A DNA stretch of 64,000 nucleotides from Marinobacter mangrovi (lineage in GTDB: Bacteria > Pseudomonadota > Gammaproteobacteria > Pseudomonadales > Oleiphilaceae): NCBI RefSeq assembly GCF_016798325.1, contig NZ_JAERVO010000006.1:124001-188000 (forward strand). The letters run 5' to 3'. The position numbers were made by a program, and so were the translations under genes. Under the pieces are notes generated by a model. It ran no database searches. It was not told the DNA's origin and saw only the letters and a program-made list of their open reading frames with translations. Numbering within the stretch: the stretch's first letter is position 1; each line of letters begins with the position of its first letter. This document shows positions 1 to 8,279 of this stretch, piece by piece.

Positions 1-477
1 GAAGAAGACCGCCAGTGGTTCCCGGACATCGCCGGATCCGACTGGGTGGAAACGCTGCATTTCGCGATGAAGAACTTCAAGGATGAAAGCTTCATCCAGC
101 AGTTCCTGTCGCCCAAGGTGATGCGGGATCTCAAACTGTTCGCGATTTCCAGCGACGAAGAGGAAGACGTCTACCGCATTACCGCCATCCACGACGAAAT
201 GGGCTACCGCGCCCTGCGGGAAAAGCTGGCCCGGCAATACAACCTCAGTTACCGGGAACCCAACATCCAGGTCTGGAACGTGGACCTGCGCGGTGACCGC
301 TCGCTGACCCTGCGCCACGTGCCGGTCGATGGCGTGCCGCTTGGCGACAGCACGGTGGAAGTGATCCGTCACGTCCACCGCTTGTGGGGCTTCGACGTCC
401 ACCTGGAAAGTGTCGACGACGGCACCGTGGTGGAGGAATTCCACATTCCCCCGCACCATCTGGATGACGATGATTAA
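1..477 (+). CDS. SpoVR family protein, C-terminal part
   Basis: The reading frame is open from base 1 and ends at TAA 475-477, so only about the last 158 residues of a protein of usually about 500 are here. The visible part has features I associate with the SpoVR/YcgB family C-terminus: RDLKLFAI, AIHDEMGYRALREKLA, LTLRHVPVDG and a VIRHVHRLWGF stretch. In E. coli the homologue YcgB is a cytoplasmic protein of uncertain biochemical role, often in an operon with YeaG kinase and YeaH; those partners would lie upstream, outside the window. The tail is acidic (ends LDDDD). The family call rests on recall of conserved blocks. Confidence 0.85.
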   Translation, partial: EEDRQWFPDIAGSDWVETLHFAMKNFKDESFIQQFLSPKVMRDLKLFAISSDEEEDVYRITAIHDEMGYRALREKLARQYNLSYREPNIQVWNVDLRGDRSLTLRHVPVDGVPLGDSTVEVIRHVHRLWGFDVHLESVDDGTVVEEFHIPPHHLDDDD

Positions 478-587
478 ACCGTCCTGACGGCCTGCGCCCT
501 GGTATCCCGTCAGGGCGCAGGGTGACATCGCCCGGCAGCAATGGTTTCATAGGCCGATATCAGCCTGTCTGCCGGAAGAGATCCCGC

Positions 588-956
588 ATGCAATTCCTCA
601 ATGGCATCACGCTCCTGCTGGTTTACCAACTGGTGGGCGAAGTCACTGTGCGCCTGTTCGGCCTGCCCATTCCCGGCCCGGTGCTGGGCATGGTCCTGCT
701 GTTCCTGACACTGGTGATCCGCAAGCGCAGCAGTGCGTCCCTGGACACGGCCGCCAATGGCCTGCTCAGCCACCTGTCGCTGCTGTTCGTACCTGCCGGC
801 GTGGGCATGATGGTGTATTTCAGTCGCATCCTGGAGGAATGGCTGCCCATTGCGTTGTCGCTGGTGCTCGGTACCGCCATCACCATGGTGGTGACCGCCG
901 GCGCCATGCTGGCCACCCAGAAGTTACTGACCCGGGGGCAACGCCGCGATGGTTGA
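588..956 (+). CDS. lrgA: LrgA/CidA family membrane protein
   Basis: A 122-residue protein with four hydrophobic segments and the family motif PIPGPVLGMVLLF near residue 25. LrgA/CidA proteins are small holin-like inner-membrane proteins that work with LrgB/CidB; in plants and some bacteria the pair is linked to glycolate/pyruvate export, in Staphylococcus to autolysis control. I chose ATG 588 because it follows a purine-rich GGAAGAG at 573-579 and gives the usual family length; an upstream in-frame ATG at 522 adds a hydrophilic 22-residue leader that does not fit. The stop overlaps the start of the next gene, so the two are translationally coupled. Confidence 0.88.
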   Translation: MQFLNGITLLLVYQLVGEVTVRLFGLPIPGPVLGMVLLFLTLVIRKRSSASLDTAANGLLSHLSLLFVPAGVGMMVYFSRILEEWLPIALSLVLGTAITMVVTAGAMLATQKLLTRGQRRDG

Positions 957-1692
957 GACGGATCTCACGAAAATCTGGGTCTACCTGTCCGCCTCGCCCC
1001 TGCTGGGACTGACGGTCACCCTGGTCGCCTATCTGGCCGCGCATCGACTCTACGTGCTGGCCAACCAGAACCCACTGCTCAACCCGGTGATTACGGCCAT
1101 CCTGATGCTGATCGCGTTTCTCAAACTGACCGGCACCTCCTACGAGGACTATTTCGCCGGCGGCCAGTTCGTCCACTTCCTGCTGGGGCCGGCCACCGTG
1201 GCCCTGGCTGTCCCGCTGTATCAGCAGTTCTCCCGGTTGCGTGCGGTGTTGGTACCGGTGGTGGTCGCGCTACTGGTCGGCGTGGTGGTCGGGGCGGTGA
1301 GTTCGATCACGATTGCCTGGCTGTTTGGCGCGTCTCCCGAGACCCAACTGTCGCTGGCGCCCAAGTCCGTGACCGCTCCAGTGGCGATGGGGATTTCCGA
1401 GCAGATCGGCGGGATTCCGTCATTGACGGCCGTGCTGGTGGTGGTCACGGGGATTCTCGGCGCGCTGATGGGCACCCGCCTGTTCGCCCTGCTGCGCATT
1501 CGCGATGACCGGGTGAAAGGCATTGCCATGGGCGTGGCCGCCCACGGCATAGGGACTGCCCGGGCCTTCCACGTCAGCCCGGTGATGGGGGCATTCTCCG
1601 GACTGGCGATGGCCCTCTCGGCGTTCGCCACCTCGGCGTTGCTGCCCTGGCTGGTAGACTGCCTGCGCTCAGTCTACGGTGGCTGGCTTTGA
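949..1692 (+). CDS. lrgB: LrgB/CidB family membrane protein
   Basis: A 247-residue polytopic membrane protein with the LrgB signatures SVTAPVAMGISEQIGG and GVAAHGIGTARAF. It overlaps lrgA by 8 bases and certainly shares its transcript. The partner pairing supports a two-component membrane system, either holin-like or a small-metabolite exporter of the PLGG type (plastidial glycolate/glycerate transporter is an LrgA-LrgB fusion). The 3' end overlaps the 3' end of the convergent TetR gene by 24 bases, so no separate terminator exists between them. No LytTR-type regulator, the usual Lrg controller in Firmicutes, is present. Confidence 0.9.
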   Translation: MVETDLTKIWVYLSASPLLGLTVTLVAYLAAHRLYVLANQNPLLNPVITAILMLIAFLKLTGTSYEDYFAGGQFVHFLLGPATVALAVPLYQQFSRLRAVLVPVVVALLVGVVVGAVSSITIAWLFGASPETQLSLAPKSVTAPVAMGISEQIGGIPSLTAVLVVVTGILGALMGTRLFALLRIRDDRVKGIAMGVAAHGIGTARAFHVSPVMGAFSGLAMALSAFATSALLPWLVDCLRSVYGGWL

Positions 1693-2331
1693 AACGCGCA
1701 GGCGTGTACTAAGATAGCCGTAGGTCGCTGTGCGCGTTTCAGCGACCGTCTGATCGCTGATGGTCTTTTCCCGGAAATAACCGTACTTGAAACAGCCCCG
1801 GGCGATTTCGATGGCAAACGCAATCACATCCGGCTCTGTCGGGAACTCGACACCGGACATCCGTCTCTCGATCAGGTAACGGATGCTGTTGACGGTCCCC
1901 ATGCGGCTGTCCTCCCCGGCGCGAAATCCATCCCGACTCATGGGTCCTCCCAGAATCAGGATGCAGGCTATCGGGTGTTCGTTGTAGAAATCCGCCGCAG
2001 TCCGCGCCAGGCTGCCCATGACGTCGGCAAGTGCCAGGTTTCCCAGAACCGCATCAAGGCCCGCTATCCGATCCACCAGCTTCTGCTCGTACTGGTCCGA
2101 AATGGCCAGCAGAAGCGCGTATTTGCTGGGGAAAAACTGATAGACCGACGAGCGCGGCAAGCCTGACGTCTTGGCGACTTCGGGAATGGACAGGGATTCC
2201 GGCCCCTGCTCGAGCAGCAGTTTTTCAGCCGCCTGGAACATGCGTTCCACCCGCTCACGACTGCGCTCCTGGGTCGGTTTGCGCGCGTTGACCAGTTTAT
2301 TGTCTTTCTCTTTCATCTTTGGGACGTCCAT
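1669..2331 (-). CDS. TetR/AcrR family transcriptional regulator
   Basis: About 220 residues. The N-terminal TetR DNA-binding domain is clear: RERVERMFQAAEKLL, then the helix-turn-helix LSIPEVAKTSGLPRSSVYQF and the FPSKYALL continuation. The C-terminal ligand domain is not recognisable, so the effector is unknown. I place the start at ATG 2331 (alternatives at 2349 and 2316); the longest possible frame would begin inside the promoter-like region. A perfect 12-bp palindrome TTGTGTACACAA lies about 40 bp upstream and is a plausible autoregulatory operator. Convergent with lrgB (24-bp tail overlap), so control of lrgAB is possible but not shown. Confidence 0.85.
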   Translation of the reverse strand: MDVPKMKEKDNKLVNARKPTQERSRERVERMFQAAEKLLLEQGPESLSIPEVAKTSGLPRSSVYQFFPSKYALLLAISDQYEQKLVDRIAGLDAVLGNLALADVMGSLARTAADFYNEHPIACILILGGPMSRDGFRAGEDSRMGTVNSIRYLIERRMSGVEFPTEPDVIAFAIEIARGCFKYGYFREKTISDQTVAETRTATYGYLSTRLRVSKPATVD

Positions 2332-2794
2332 ACAACCCCATGTTGCCATGCCATCGAAACATGGCGCATTTGTGTACACAATGACATCAGTCAAGTTTGC
2401 ACCGATTTTTCGGAGGCCCCGGGTGATTGTCACCCAGGCGGCCCTGCAACATGCAAACAGCGGAAGGGATCGTTGTCGTCAAGTGCGCTCGCCCGACACC
2501 TCAAGACGGCGCATCATAAACGGCATCACCGGGACAGGGATTGCCTATCAAACGGTTTGCCAGAGACTCTCTTCTGAATGAAGAACGGCGGGTCGGTGGC
2601 AACGAGGCTGGAACGGCCCCTGACTGCATCTATTAGGGGATGCACATTATCAGCATGACTACGGACGCCAAGTACGGAGATTCGCGGATGCCTGGACAGC
2701 GCCGTTCTGAAGCCAACACACAGCCCTTCCCTGGCTGATCAGGTCCGACAGTTAACACAGCGGAGTCAGTGTTTGCAAACCCCGGACAGCTTGA
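2332..2794. other. 463-bp intergenic region between TetR and EVE genes
   Basis: Apart from the TetR promoter/palindrome at 2366-2394, I see no convincing gene here. Short frames exist on both strands but lack ribosome binding sites and family resemblance. A small inverted repeat TGCAT...ATGCA lies near 2625-2645. No T-run terminator for the minus-strand EVE operon was identified. Confidence 0.4.
2370..2381. promoter_or_regulatory. Palindrome upstream of the TetR gene, candidate operator
   Basis: TTGTGTACACAA is a perfect 12-bp inverted repeat. A TTGACT at 2394-2389 on the minus strand could be a -35 element with the palindrome lying between it and the start codon at 2331. TetR proteins often bind such sites in their own promoter. 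The -10 is weak (AAATGC), so the promoter itself is uncertain. Confidence 0.45.
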
Positions 2795-3268
2795 TCAGCC
2801 TATGTTTCGGCCGTTCACCAGTGACAGGATGTGGCGCCATTCCCCGTCGGACACGGGCATGACGGAAAGGCGGGCCCCTCGACGAACCAGGGGCAAATCA
2901 GACAGCTCCGGCTGGGCCTTGAGGGTTTGAAGCGGGACGACGTCGTCGAACTTTTCGACAAACTGCATATCCACCGCCTGCCAGCGGGGCTTATCCGGCG
3001 GGCTCTTGGGGTCGTAGTACGACGACTCGGGTTCGAACTGAAGGGGATCCGGATAGGCCGCCCGCATCACGCGGATGATCCCGGCCACACCGATTCGTTT
3101 GCAGCTGCTGTGATACAGGAAGACCTCATCCCCCGGCGCCATCTTCGCCAGGAAGTTACGGGCCTGGTAATTGCGGACTCCGTCCCACGGAATCGTGCCG
3201 TCGGGCCTCGCGGCGAAATCATCGATGCCGCATTCGTCCGGTTCACTCTTGACCAGCCAGTGAGCCAT
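2795..3268 (-). CDS. EVE (PUA-like) domain protein
   Basis: A 157-residue protein made of one EVE domain: begins MAHWLVKSEPDE, then IPWDGVRNYQARNFL, PGDEVFLYHSS and a C-terminal LVRRGARLSVMPV block. EVE domains belong to the PUASS/YTH fold and bind modified bases in DNA or RNA; stand-alone bacterial EVE proteins are of uncertain function and often sit near redox or thiol genes. ATG 3268 matches the invariant family start W-L-x-K-S-E-P. It is the last gene of a tight operon: it starts 2 bases after the stop of the ABM gene. Confidence 0.9.
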   Translation of the reverse strand: MAHWLVKSEPDECGIDDFAARPDGTIPWDGVRNYQARNFLAKMAPGDEVFLYHSSCKRIGVAGIIRVMRAAYPDPLQFEPESSYYDPKSPPDKPRWQAVDMQFVEKFDDVVPLQTLKAQPELSDLPLVRRGARLSVMPVSDGEWRHILSLVNGRNIG

Positions 3269-3270
3269 GG

Positions 3271-3609
3271 TTACGTCTCCCCGAATGAATAGGCCCGTTC
3301 GACCCGGGCCACCCGTACCGCGTAATGCTGGTACCACGCCTCACGTCCCAGCTCCTGTGCGACCAGATGCTCGGCATGGGCTTTCCAGCTTCGGATGGCG
3401 TCGATGTCGCGCCAATAGGAGACGGTAATGCCGACCGCCTCCCGGGCGGATTCAACGCCCAGGAAACCGGGCTGCTCGGCGGCCAGGGCCACCATCTTCC
3501 GGGCCATGGCGTCGTAACCCGGATCGGCGTCCGTGCGCAGGGACGTGAAGATCACCACGTAATACGGCGGCTCGGGAGTGTCGGCAATCAGCGCGTCGGT
3601 GTCAGCCAT
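3271..3609 (-). CDS. Antibiotic biosynthesis monooxygenase (ABM) domain protein
   Basis: A 112-residue single-domain protein of the dimeric alpha+beta barrel fold. Recognisable are YYVVIFTSLRT, the PGFLGVESARE block after the central helix, GITVSYWRD and WKAHAEHLVAQELG. Such small ABM proteins may act as cofactor-free oxygenases or simply bind small hydrophobic molecules; no substrate can be assigned. The start at ATG 3609 overlaps the end of the DJ-1-like gene by 8 bases, so translation is coupled. Functionally it belongs with the flanking DJ-1-like and EVE genes in a small stress-type operon (inference). Confidence 0.85.
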   Translation of the reverse strand: MADTDALIADTPEPPYYVVIFTSLRTDADPGYDAMARKMVALAAEQPGFLGVESAREAVGITVSYWRDIDAIRSWKAHAEHLVAQELGREAWYQHYAVRVARVERAYSFGET

Positions 3610-4207
3610 TTTCAGTCCAGTCGAATTCCATTTGACGTGCGGTCTTGAGGGCCAGGTCACGACCGGCAATCCGCTCCACCAGGTGCAGGCTCATGTCGAT
3701 ACCGGCGGAGATGCCGCCCGAAGTCACCACATCACCCTGATCAATCCAGCGGCGGCCGGGCAACACCTTCACCGCGGGAAACGCATGGCGCAGGTCGTCC
3801 ATATCCTCCCAGTGTGTGGTGGCCGTGCGCCCATTCAGCAGCCCGGCGGCGGCCAGCAGGAAGGCGCCGGTACACACCGAAGCGGTCAACGGTACCTGTT
3901 CGGCTGTGTTCTCGATCCAGCGAATCACCGGGCCCTTCTCCAGTTCCGCCGTCACCACACCACCGGGCACCAATAGCAGGTCAATCGACGGATGATCGGC
4001 GATGGTGTAGTCCGCGGACACCTTCAGGCCGGCCCGCGAGTGGACCAGATCCTCATGCTGGGCAATGGTCACCACCGAAAAGGGTTCCGGCCCCACCGGA
4101 TGCGCCTTGCGATAGACCCGCGACGCGGTCGTAAACACCTCGTAAGGGCCGGCAAAATCCAGCACCTCGACGTCATCAAACAAGAATATTCCGACCACAG
4201 TGGTCAT
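3602..4207 (-). CDS. DJ-1/PfpI (GATase1-like) family protein
   Basis: 201 residues, starting VVGIFLFDDVEVLDFAGPYE, the standard opening of the DJ-1/PfpI family, with the nucleophile elbow SVCTGAFLLAAAGLL containing the conserved cysteine, followed by TTHWEDMDDLR and VTSGGISAGIDMSLHLVE. This arrangement is that of the isonitrile hydratase/GATase1-like subgroup (also the N-terminal part of some AraC activators, here without the HTH). The exact substrate is not predictable. ATG 4207 is preceded by GAGGG at suitable spacing; an upstream TTG at 4249 is rejected. First gene of the three-gene minus-strand operon. Confidence 0.88.
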   Translation of the reverse strand: MTTVVGIFLFDDVEVLDFAGPYEVFTTASRVYRKAHPVGPEPFSVVTIAQHEDLVHSRAGLKVSADYTIADHPSIDLLLVPGGVVTAELEKGPVIRWIENTAEQVPLTASVCTGAFLLAAAGLLNGRTATTHWEDMDDLRHAFPAVKVLPGRRWIDQGDVVTSGGISAGIDMSLHLVERIAGRDLALKTARQMEFDWTENG

Positions 4208-4516
4208 AGGTTTTCCCTCGGTATCCGGGTCGCTCTCCACCTTTGACAATACCCGGCCTGTCAGGCCGGAGCCATCGGCGCGCGACGTTTTTCATCATGC
4301 CAACGTCTAAGGGGGCTGCCTTGACAGCTCAGCCTCCCACCGTCTTAACTCAATCGAACAGATCGAATTCAATCGTGCCGCGATCGCTGCAATGTTCCGG
4401 CAGGCGTACCGGTTATCCTCCGGCGCACCGGAGCATCAGATTTTCCAATAATAACAAACGCCTGGATTAAAGCCTGATCGGCTTGATCCGGAGCATACCA
4501 CGCGGGGCCACAACCA
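4208..4516. other. 309-bp divergent intergenic region (DJ-1 operon / liv operon)
   Basis: Contains a perfect short palindrome CCGGCCTG-T-CAGGCCGG at 4253-4269 and a TTGACA at 4321-4326 on the plus strand with a poor -10 (CTTAAC, 17 bp downstream) that may drive the ABC importer. No gene-like frame with support was found. Confidence 0.4.
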
Positions 4517-5290
4517 GTGAGCGAGCCAGTCCAGGACAGTCGTTGTATTCTGGAAACCCGAGGTCTGACCAAAGACTTCAAGGGCTTTACCGCCGTCAAG
4601 GATGTGAACCTCAAGGTGCGGGAAGGCACCATTCATGCATTGATCGGCCCCAATGGCGCCGGTAAGACGACCTTTTTCAATCTGCTGACCAAATTCCTGA
4701 CGCCCAGCGCCGGCAGCATCGTGTTCGACGGCGCCGACATTACCCGTCGCAAGCCCGCCGCCATAGCCCAGCAGGGCGTGATCCGCTCGTTCCAGATTTC
4801 CGCCGTGTTTCCGCACCTGACGGCCCGGGATAACGTTCGTATCGCGCTGCAGCGCAAGCTGGGCGTGTCTTACCATTTCTGGCGTTCGATCCGCACGCTC
4901 GACCAGCTGAACCAGCAAGCCGTCGCCCTGCTGGAACAGGTGGGCCTGCAGGATTTCGCCGAAACCCGTGCCGTGGAGATGCCCTACGGCCGCAAACGCG
5001 CACTGGAAATTGCCACCACCATCGCCCTGGAGCCCCGCCTGATGCTGCTCGATGAGCCCACGCAGGGCATGGGTGTCGAGGACGTGGGCGCGGTCACCGA
5101 CCTGATCGGCCGCGTGGTCAAGGGCCGCACCATCATCATGGTGGAGCACAACCTCAATGTGGTCTCGACCCTGGCGGACCGGATCACGGTACTCAACCGC
5201 GGCGAGATCCTTGCCGAAGGCCCCTACGACGAGGTGTCCCGCAATCCCGAAGTCATGGAAGCCTACATGGGGGCCAGCGATGCCGAGTGA
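4517..5290 (+). CDS. livG: Branched-chain-type ABC importer, ATPase LivG
   Basis: 257 residues. Walker A GPNGAGKTT at about 44-52 is intact, Walker B LMLLDEP ends at E180, and the H-loop is IIMVEHN. The signature region reads MPYGRKRALEIA (155-166) instead of the LivG-usual Y-G-Q-Q-R, and the D-loop is QGMGVEDV. LivG energises import with LivF across the inner membrane. The start is GTG 4517; no better ATG exists upstream of the conserved TRGLTKDF. Overlaps livF by 11 bases, and the operon continues through binding protein and two permeases to 9194. The substrate may be an amino acid, amide or aromatic acid; it cannot be read from sequence. Confidence 0.92.
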   Translation: MSEPVQDSRCILETRGLTKDFKGFTAVKDVNLKVREGTIHALIGPNGAGKTTFFNLLTKFLTPSAGSIVFDGADITRRKPAAIAQQGVIRSFQISAVFPHLTARDNVRIALQRKLGVSYHFWRSIRTLDQLNQQAVALLEQVGLQDFAETRAVEMPYGRKRALEIATTIALEPRLMLLDEPTQGMGVEDVGAVTDLIGRVVKGRTIIMVEHNLNVVSTLADRITVLNRGEILAEGPYDEVSRNPEVMEAYMGASDAE

Positions 5291-5999
5291 CCGTCACGCC
5301 GAACTGCTGCGCATCGAAGACCTGCACGCCTGGTACGGTGAGTCGCACATCCTTCACGGCATGAACCTGACCGTCCACGAGGGCGAGGTGATTACCCTGC
5401 TGGGGCGTAACGGCTCCGGGCGCACTACCACGCTCAAGTCGATTCTCGGGCTGGTGGGTCGGCGCACCGGTTCGATCAAACTGCACGGGCAGGAAACCAT
5501 TCACCTGCCCACTCATCGCATCGCCCATGTGGGCCGCCTGGGCTACTGCCCGGAAGAGCGCGGCATCTACGCCAGCCTGAATGTGGACGAAAACCTGGCG
5601 TTGCCGCCGAAACTGGCGGACGGCGGGCTGTCCATCGACGAGATCTACCGCATGTTTCCCAATCTGGAGGAGCGCCGCAAGAGCCAGGGCTCGAAGCTCT
5701 CCGGCGGGGAACAGCAGATGCTGGCCATCGCCCGCATCCTGCGCACCGGCGCTACCCTGCTGTTGCTCGATGAAATCACTGAAGGGTTGGCGCCGGTCAT
5801 TCTGCGCTCGCTCGATGAGGTTATCCGCAAGCTGCGCGAGCGCGGTTTTACCATCGTCCTGGTGGAGCAGAACTTCCGCTTCGCGGCGCCCCTGGCCGAT
5901 CGCCATTACGTGATCGAACACGGTCGTGTGGTGGAGCAGATCGCCGCGGACGAGTTGGAGGAAAAACAGGAGCAGTTGAACCGACACCTGAGTGTCTGA
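5280..5999 (+). CDS. livF: Branched-chain-type ABC importer, ATPase LivF with atypical Walker A
   Basis: 239 residues starting at ATG 5280 inside the end of livG. LivF features: Q-loop region YCPEERGIYASL, signature LSGGEQQMLAIAR, Walker B LLLLDEITEGLAP, switch IVLVEQN (the Q is usual in LivF). The Walker A reads GRNGSGRTTT: the invariant lysine is arginine (R48), confirmed from codons GGG CGC ACT at 5418-5426. Because composite site 2 of the heterodimer pairs this Walker A with the altered LivG signature, that site may be weak or non-hydrolytic (inference). Otherwise a normal-length family member in an intact operon, so not a pseudogene. Confidence 0.92.
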   Translation: MPSDRHAELLRIEDLHAWYGESHILHGMNLTVHEGEVITLLGRNGSGRTTTLKSILGLVGRRTGSIKLHGQETIHLPTHRIAHVGRLGYCPEERGIYASLNVDENLALPPKLADGGLSIDEIYRMFPNLEERRKSQGSKLSGGEQQMLAIARILRTGATLLLLDEITEGLAPVILRSLDEVIRKLRERGFTIVLVEQNFRFAAPLADRHYVIEHGRVVEQIAADELEEKQEQLNRHLSV

Positions 6000-6096
6000 A
6001 GCCTGGTAGCCACCACGTTCAAGTCGTGACTGGCCGGGCAATGACCCCGCCACACCGGGGTAACCAACAACAAGAGCGAAAGTGAGGGCAAGGATT

Positions 6097-7320
6097 ATGT
6101 TCAACCAACGCAAACTGCTACATGGCATTGTTGCCGGCCTGGGCCTGATGGTCGCCGCCGGCCCGCTGAGCGCCGCCGAAGGCCTGTCCGATGGCAAGGT
6201 CAAGATCGGCGTGTTGAGTGATATGTCCGGCGTCTACAAATCGCTGGAAGGCCCCGGGGCCGTTGTCGCCGCCAAGATGGCGGTGGAGGATTTCGGTGGC
6301 AAGGTGCTGGACAAGCCCATCGAAATTGTCTCCGCCGACCATCAGAACAAGCCGGACATCGGCGCCAGCACCGCTCGGGAATGGATCGACGCCAAACAGG
6401 TGGACATGATCACCGCATTGGATAACTCGTCGGTTGCCCTCGCCGTCCAGGGCCTGGCGTCCGAGAAGAAAGTGATCACCATGGATACCGGCGCCGGCAC
6501 CACCGCCCTGACCGAGGACCAGTGCACGCCCTACGGTATCCACTACGTCTATGACACCCACGCCCTCCCGGTGGGCACCGCCACGGCCATGGTCAAGAAC
6601 GGCGGCAAGAAGTGGTTCTTCATCACCGCCGACTACGCCTTCGGTCACTCCCTGCAGGAAAACACCTCTGCGGTGGTCAAGAGCCTGGACGGTGAAGTGG
6701 TCGGCAACGTGAACGCCCCGCTGGGCACCACCGACTTTTCGTCCTACCTGCTGCAGGCCCAGTCCTCCGGCGCTGACGTGATCGGTCTGGCCAACGCCGG
6801 CCAGGACACGGTCAACGCCATCAAGCAGGCCAACCAGTTCCGCATCGTCCAGAGCGGCCAGAAACTGGCCGGCATGCTGGTATTCATCACCGACATCCAG
6901 AGCATGGGCCTGGACATCGCCCAGGGTCTCCAGTTCACCACCGCCTTCGTGTGGAACCAGGATGACGAGGCCGAGACATGGTCCCGCCGTTACTATGAAA
7001 AACAGGGCGCGATGCCGACCATGGTGCAGGCCGGGGTTTATTCCGCTGTAACCAACTATCTCAAGGCAATCGAAGCGGTGGGCTCCGACGATCCCGATGC
7101 CGTGCGCAAGCAACTGGGTGAGATGGAACTCAACGACATGTTCGTCAAGGGCGGCAAGATCCTCCCCAACGGCCTGATGCTGCACGACATGTACCTGGTG
7201 GAAGCCAAGAAGCCGGACGAATCCAAGGAAGACTGGGATTTGCTCAAGGTCATCTCGAAGATCCCTGCTGAGCAGGCTTACATCCCGCTGTCCGAAAGCA
7301 AGTGTTCGCTGCTGAAGTAA
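6097..7320 (+). CDS. Periplasmic binding protein of the LivK type
   Basis: 407 residues. A signal peptide (MFNQRKLLHG... AAGPLSAAEG, cleavage after about residue 25) is followed by the type I periplasmic binding fold: VKIGVLSDMSGVYKSLEGPG, ITALDNSSVALAVQ, WFFITADYAFGHSLQE and GADVIGLANAGQDTVNAIKQA. It delivers substrate to the LivHM permeases. Length and style fit the larger Peripla_BP_6 group whose members bind amides, aromatic acids or amino acids. ATG 6097 follows AAGGA closely. The gene is followed by a strong hairpin (7330-7352) before the permeases, a common way of keeping the binding protein in excess. Confidence 0.92.
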   Translation: MFNQRKLLHGIVAGLGLMVAAGPLSAAEGLSDGKVKIGVLSDMSGVYKSLEGPGAVVAAKMAVEDFGGKVLDKPIEIVSADHQNKPDIGASTAREWIDAKQVDMITALDNSSVALAVQGLASEKKVITMDTGAGTTALTEDQCTPYGIHYVYDTHALPVGTATAMVKNGGKKWFFITADYAFGHSLQENTSAVVKSLDGEVVGNVNAPLGTTDFSSYLLQAQSSGADVIGLANAGQDTVNAIKQANQFRIVQSGQKLAGMLVFITDIQSMGLDIAQGLQFTTAFVWNQDDEAETWSRRYYEKQGAMPTMVQAGVYSAVTNYLKAIEAVGSDDPDAVRKQLGEMELNDMFVKGGKILPNGLMLHDMYLVEAKKPDESKEDWDLLKVISKIPAEQAYIPLSESKCSLLK

Positions 7321-7329
7321 ACGCTGCGG

Positions 7330-7352
7330 CCGGGCGGCATGCTGCTGCCCGG
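7330..7352 (+). terminator. Intercistronic hairpin after the LivK-type gene
   Basis: CCGGGCGGCA at 7330-7339 pairs with TGCTGCCCGG at 7343-7352 (10-bp stem with one G-U pair, 3-nt loop). There is no T-run, so it is more likely an mRNA-stabilising or partial-attenuation hairpin between binding-protein and permease genes than a full terminator. Confidence 0.6.
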
Positions 7353-7376
7353 TCCGGCTTGTGAGGAGTTGCTAAC

Positions 7377-8273
7377 GTGTCGATGCAGGTGATCCTGGCC
7401 CAGGCGCTGCTGGGGCTGAACGTGGGCGTGTTCTACGCCATGTTGAGCCTTGGTCTGGCGGTCATATTCGGGCTGCTCAACATCATCAACTTCGCCCATG
7501 GGGCGATGTATATGCTGGGCGCCTTTGTTGCCCTGATCGGCTACAGCCTGCTGGACGACTGGTTCGGCATCAGCCTTCAGATCGGCTTCTGGGCCTCGCT
7601 GATCGTTGCGCCACTGTTTGTGGGCATCCTCGGCATGATCATCGAACGCACCATGCTCAAGCGGCTCTACGAACTGGACCACATCTACGGCCTGCTGCTG
7701 ACCTTCGGCATTACCCTGATCCTGCAGGGCCTGTTTTCCAACTATTTCAACATTTCCGGCACGCCCTACCCGGGCCAGCCGGAATCCCTGAGCGGCGTGG
7801 TCAACCTCAGCTTCATGTATTTCCCGACGTACCGGCTGTTCGCCATCGTCTTCTCGATCGTGGTGTGCTTCGCCACCTGGTTCGTGATCGAACACACCCG
7901 GCTGGGCTCACGGCTGCGGGCCGGCGTGGAGAATCCCACCCTGACCCAGGCCTTCGGCCTCAACGTGCCGTTGATGATCACCCTGACCTTCGGCTTCGGC
8001 TGCGCCCTGGCGGGCCTGGCCGGGGTGCTGGCCGCCCCGATCTATTCGGTCAGTCCACTGATGGGGGCCGACCTGATCATCGTCGTGTTTGCGGTGGTGG
8101 TGATCGGTGGTATGGGGTCGATCATGGGCGCCATCCTCACCGGCCTCGCCCTGGGGCTGGTGGAAGGGATTACCAAGGTGGTCTATCCGCCGGCGGCCAG
8201 TACCGTGATTTTCTTCCTCATGGTGCTGGTGCTGCTGTTCCGTCCCGCCGGTCTGTTTGGTAAGGAGAGGTGA
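7377..8273 (+). CDS. livH: ABC importer permease LivH
   Basis: 298 residues, about eight membrane segments. Family blocks: LGLAVIFGLLNIINFAHGAMYMLGAF near the N-terminus, the ERTMLKRLY cytoplasmic turn, GVENPTLTQAFGLNV, and the coupling-loop glycine-rich GGMGSIMGAILTGLALGLVEG. GTG 7377 is preferred because GAGGAG at 7363-7368 is well spaced; ATG 7383 is the alternative two codons later. Inner-membrane pore subunit together with LivM. Confidence 0.92.
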   Translation: MSMQVILAQALLGLNVGVFYAMLSLGLAVIFGLLNIINFAHGAMYMLGAFVALIGYSLLDDWFGISLQIGFWASLIVAPLFVGILGMIIERTMLKRLYELDHIYGLLLTFGITLILQGLFSNYFNISGTPYPGQPESLSGVVNLSFMYFPTYRLFAIVFSIVVCFATWFVIEHTRLGSRLRAGVENPTLTQAFGLNVPLMITLTFGFGCALAGLAGVLAAPIYSVSPLMGADLIIVVFAVVVIGGMGSIMGAILTGLALGLVEGITKVVYPPAASTVIFFLMVLVLLFRPAGLFGKER

Positions 8274-8279
8274 TCCATC

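Noticed and set aside
6118-7185. Long open frame antisense to the LivK-type gene
   Set aside because: GC-rich third positions create long antisense frames; it has no start context or family motif, and the sense gene is clear.
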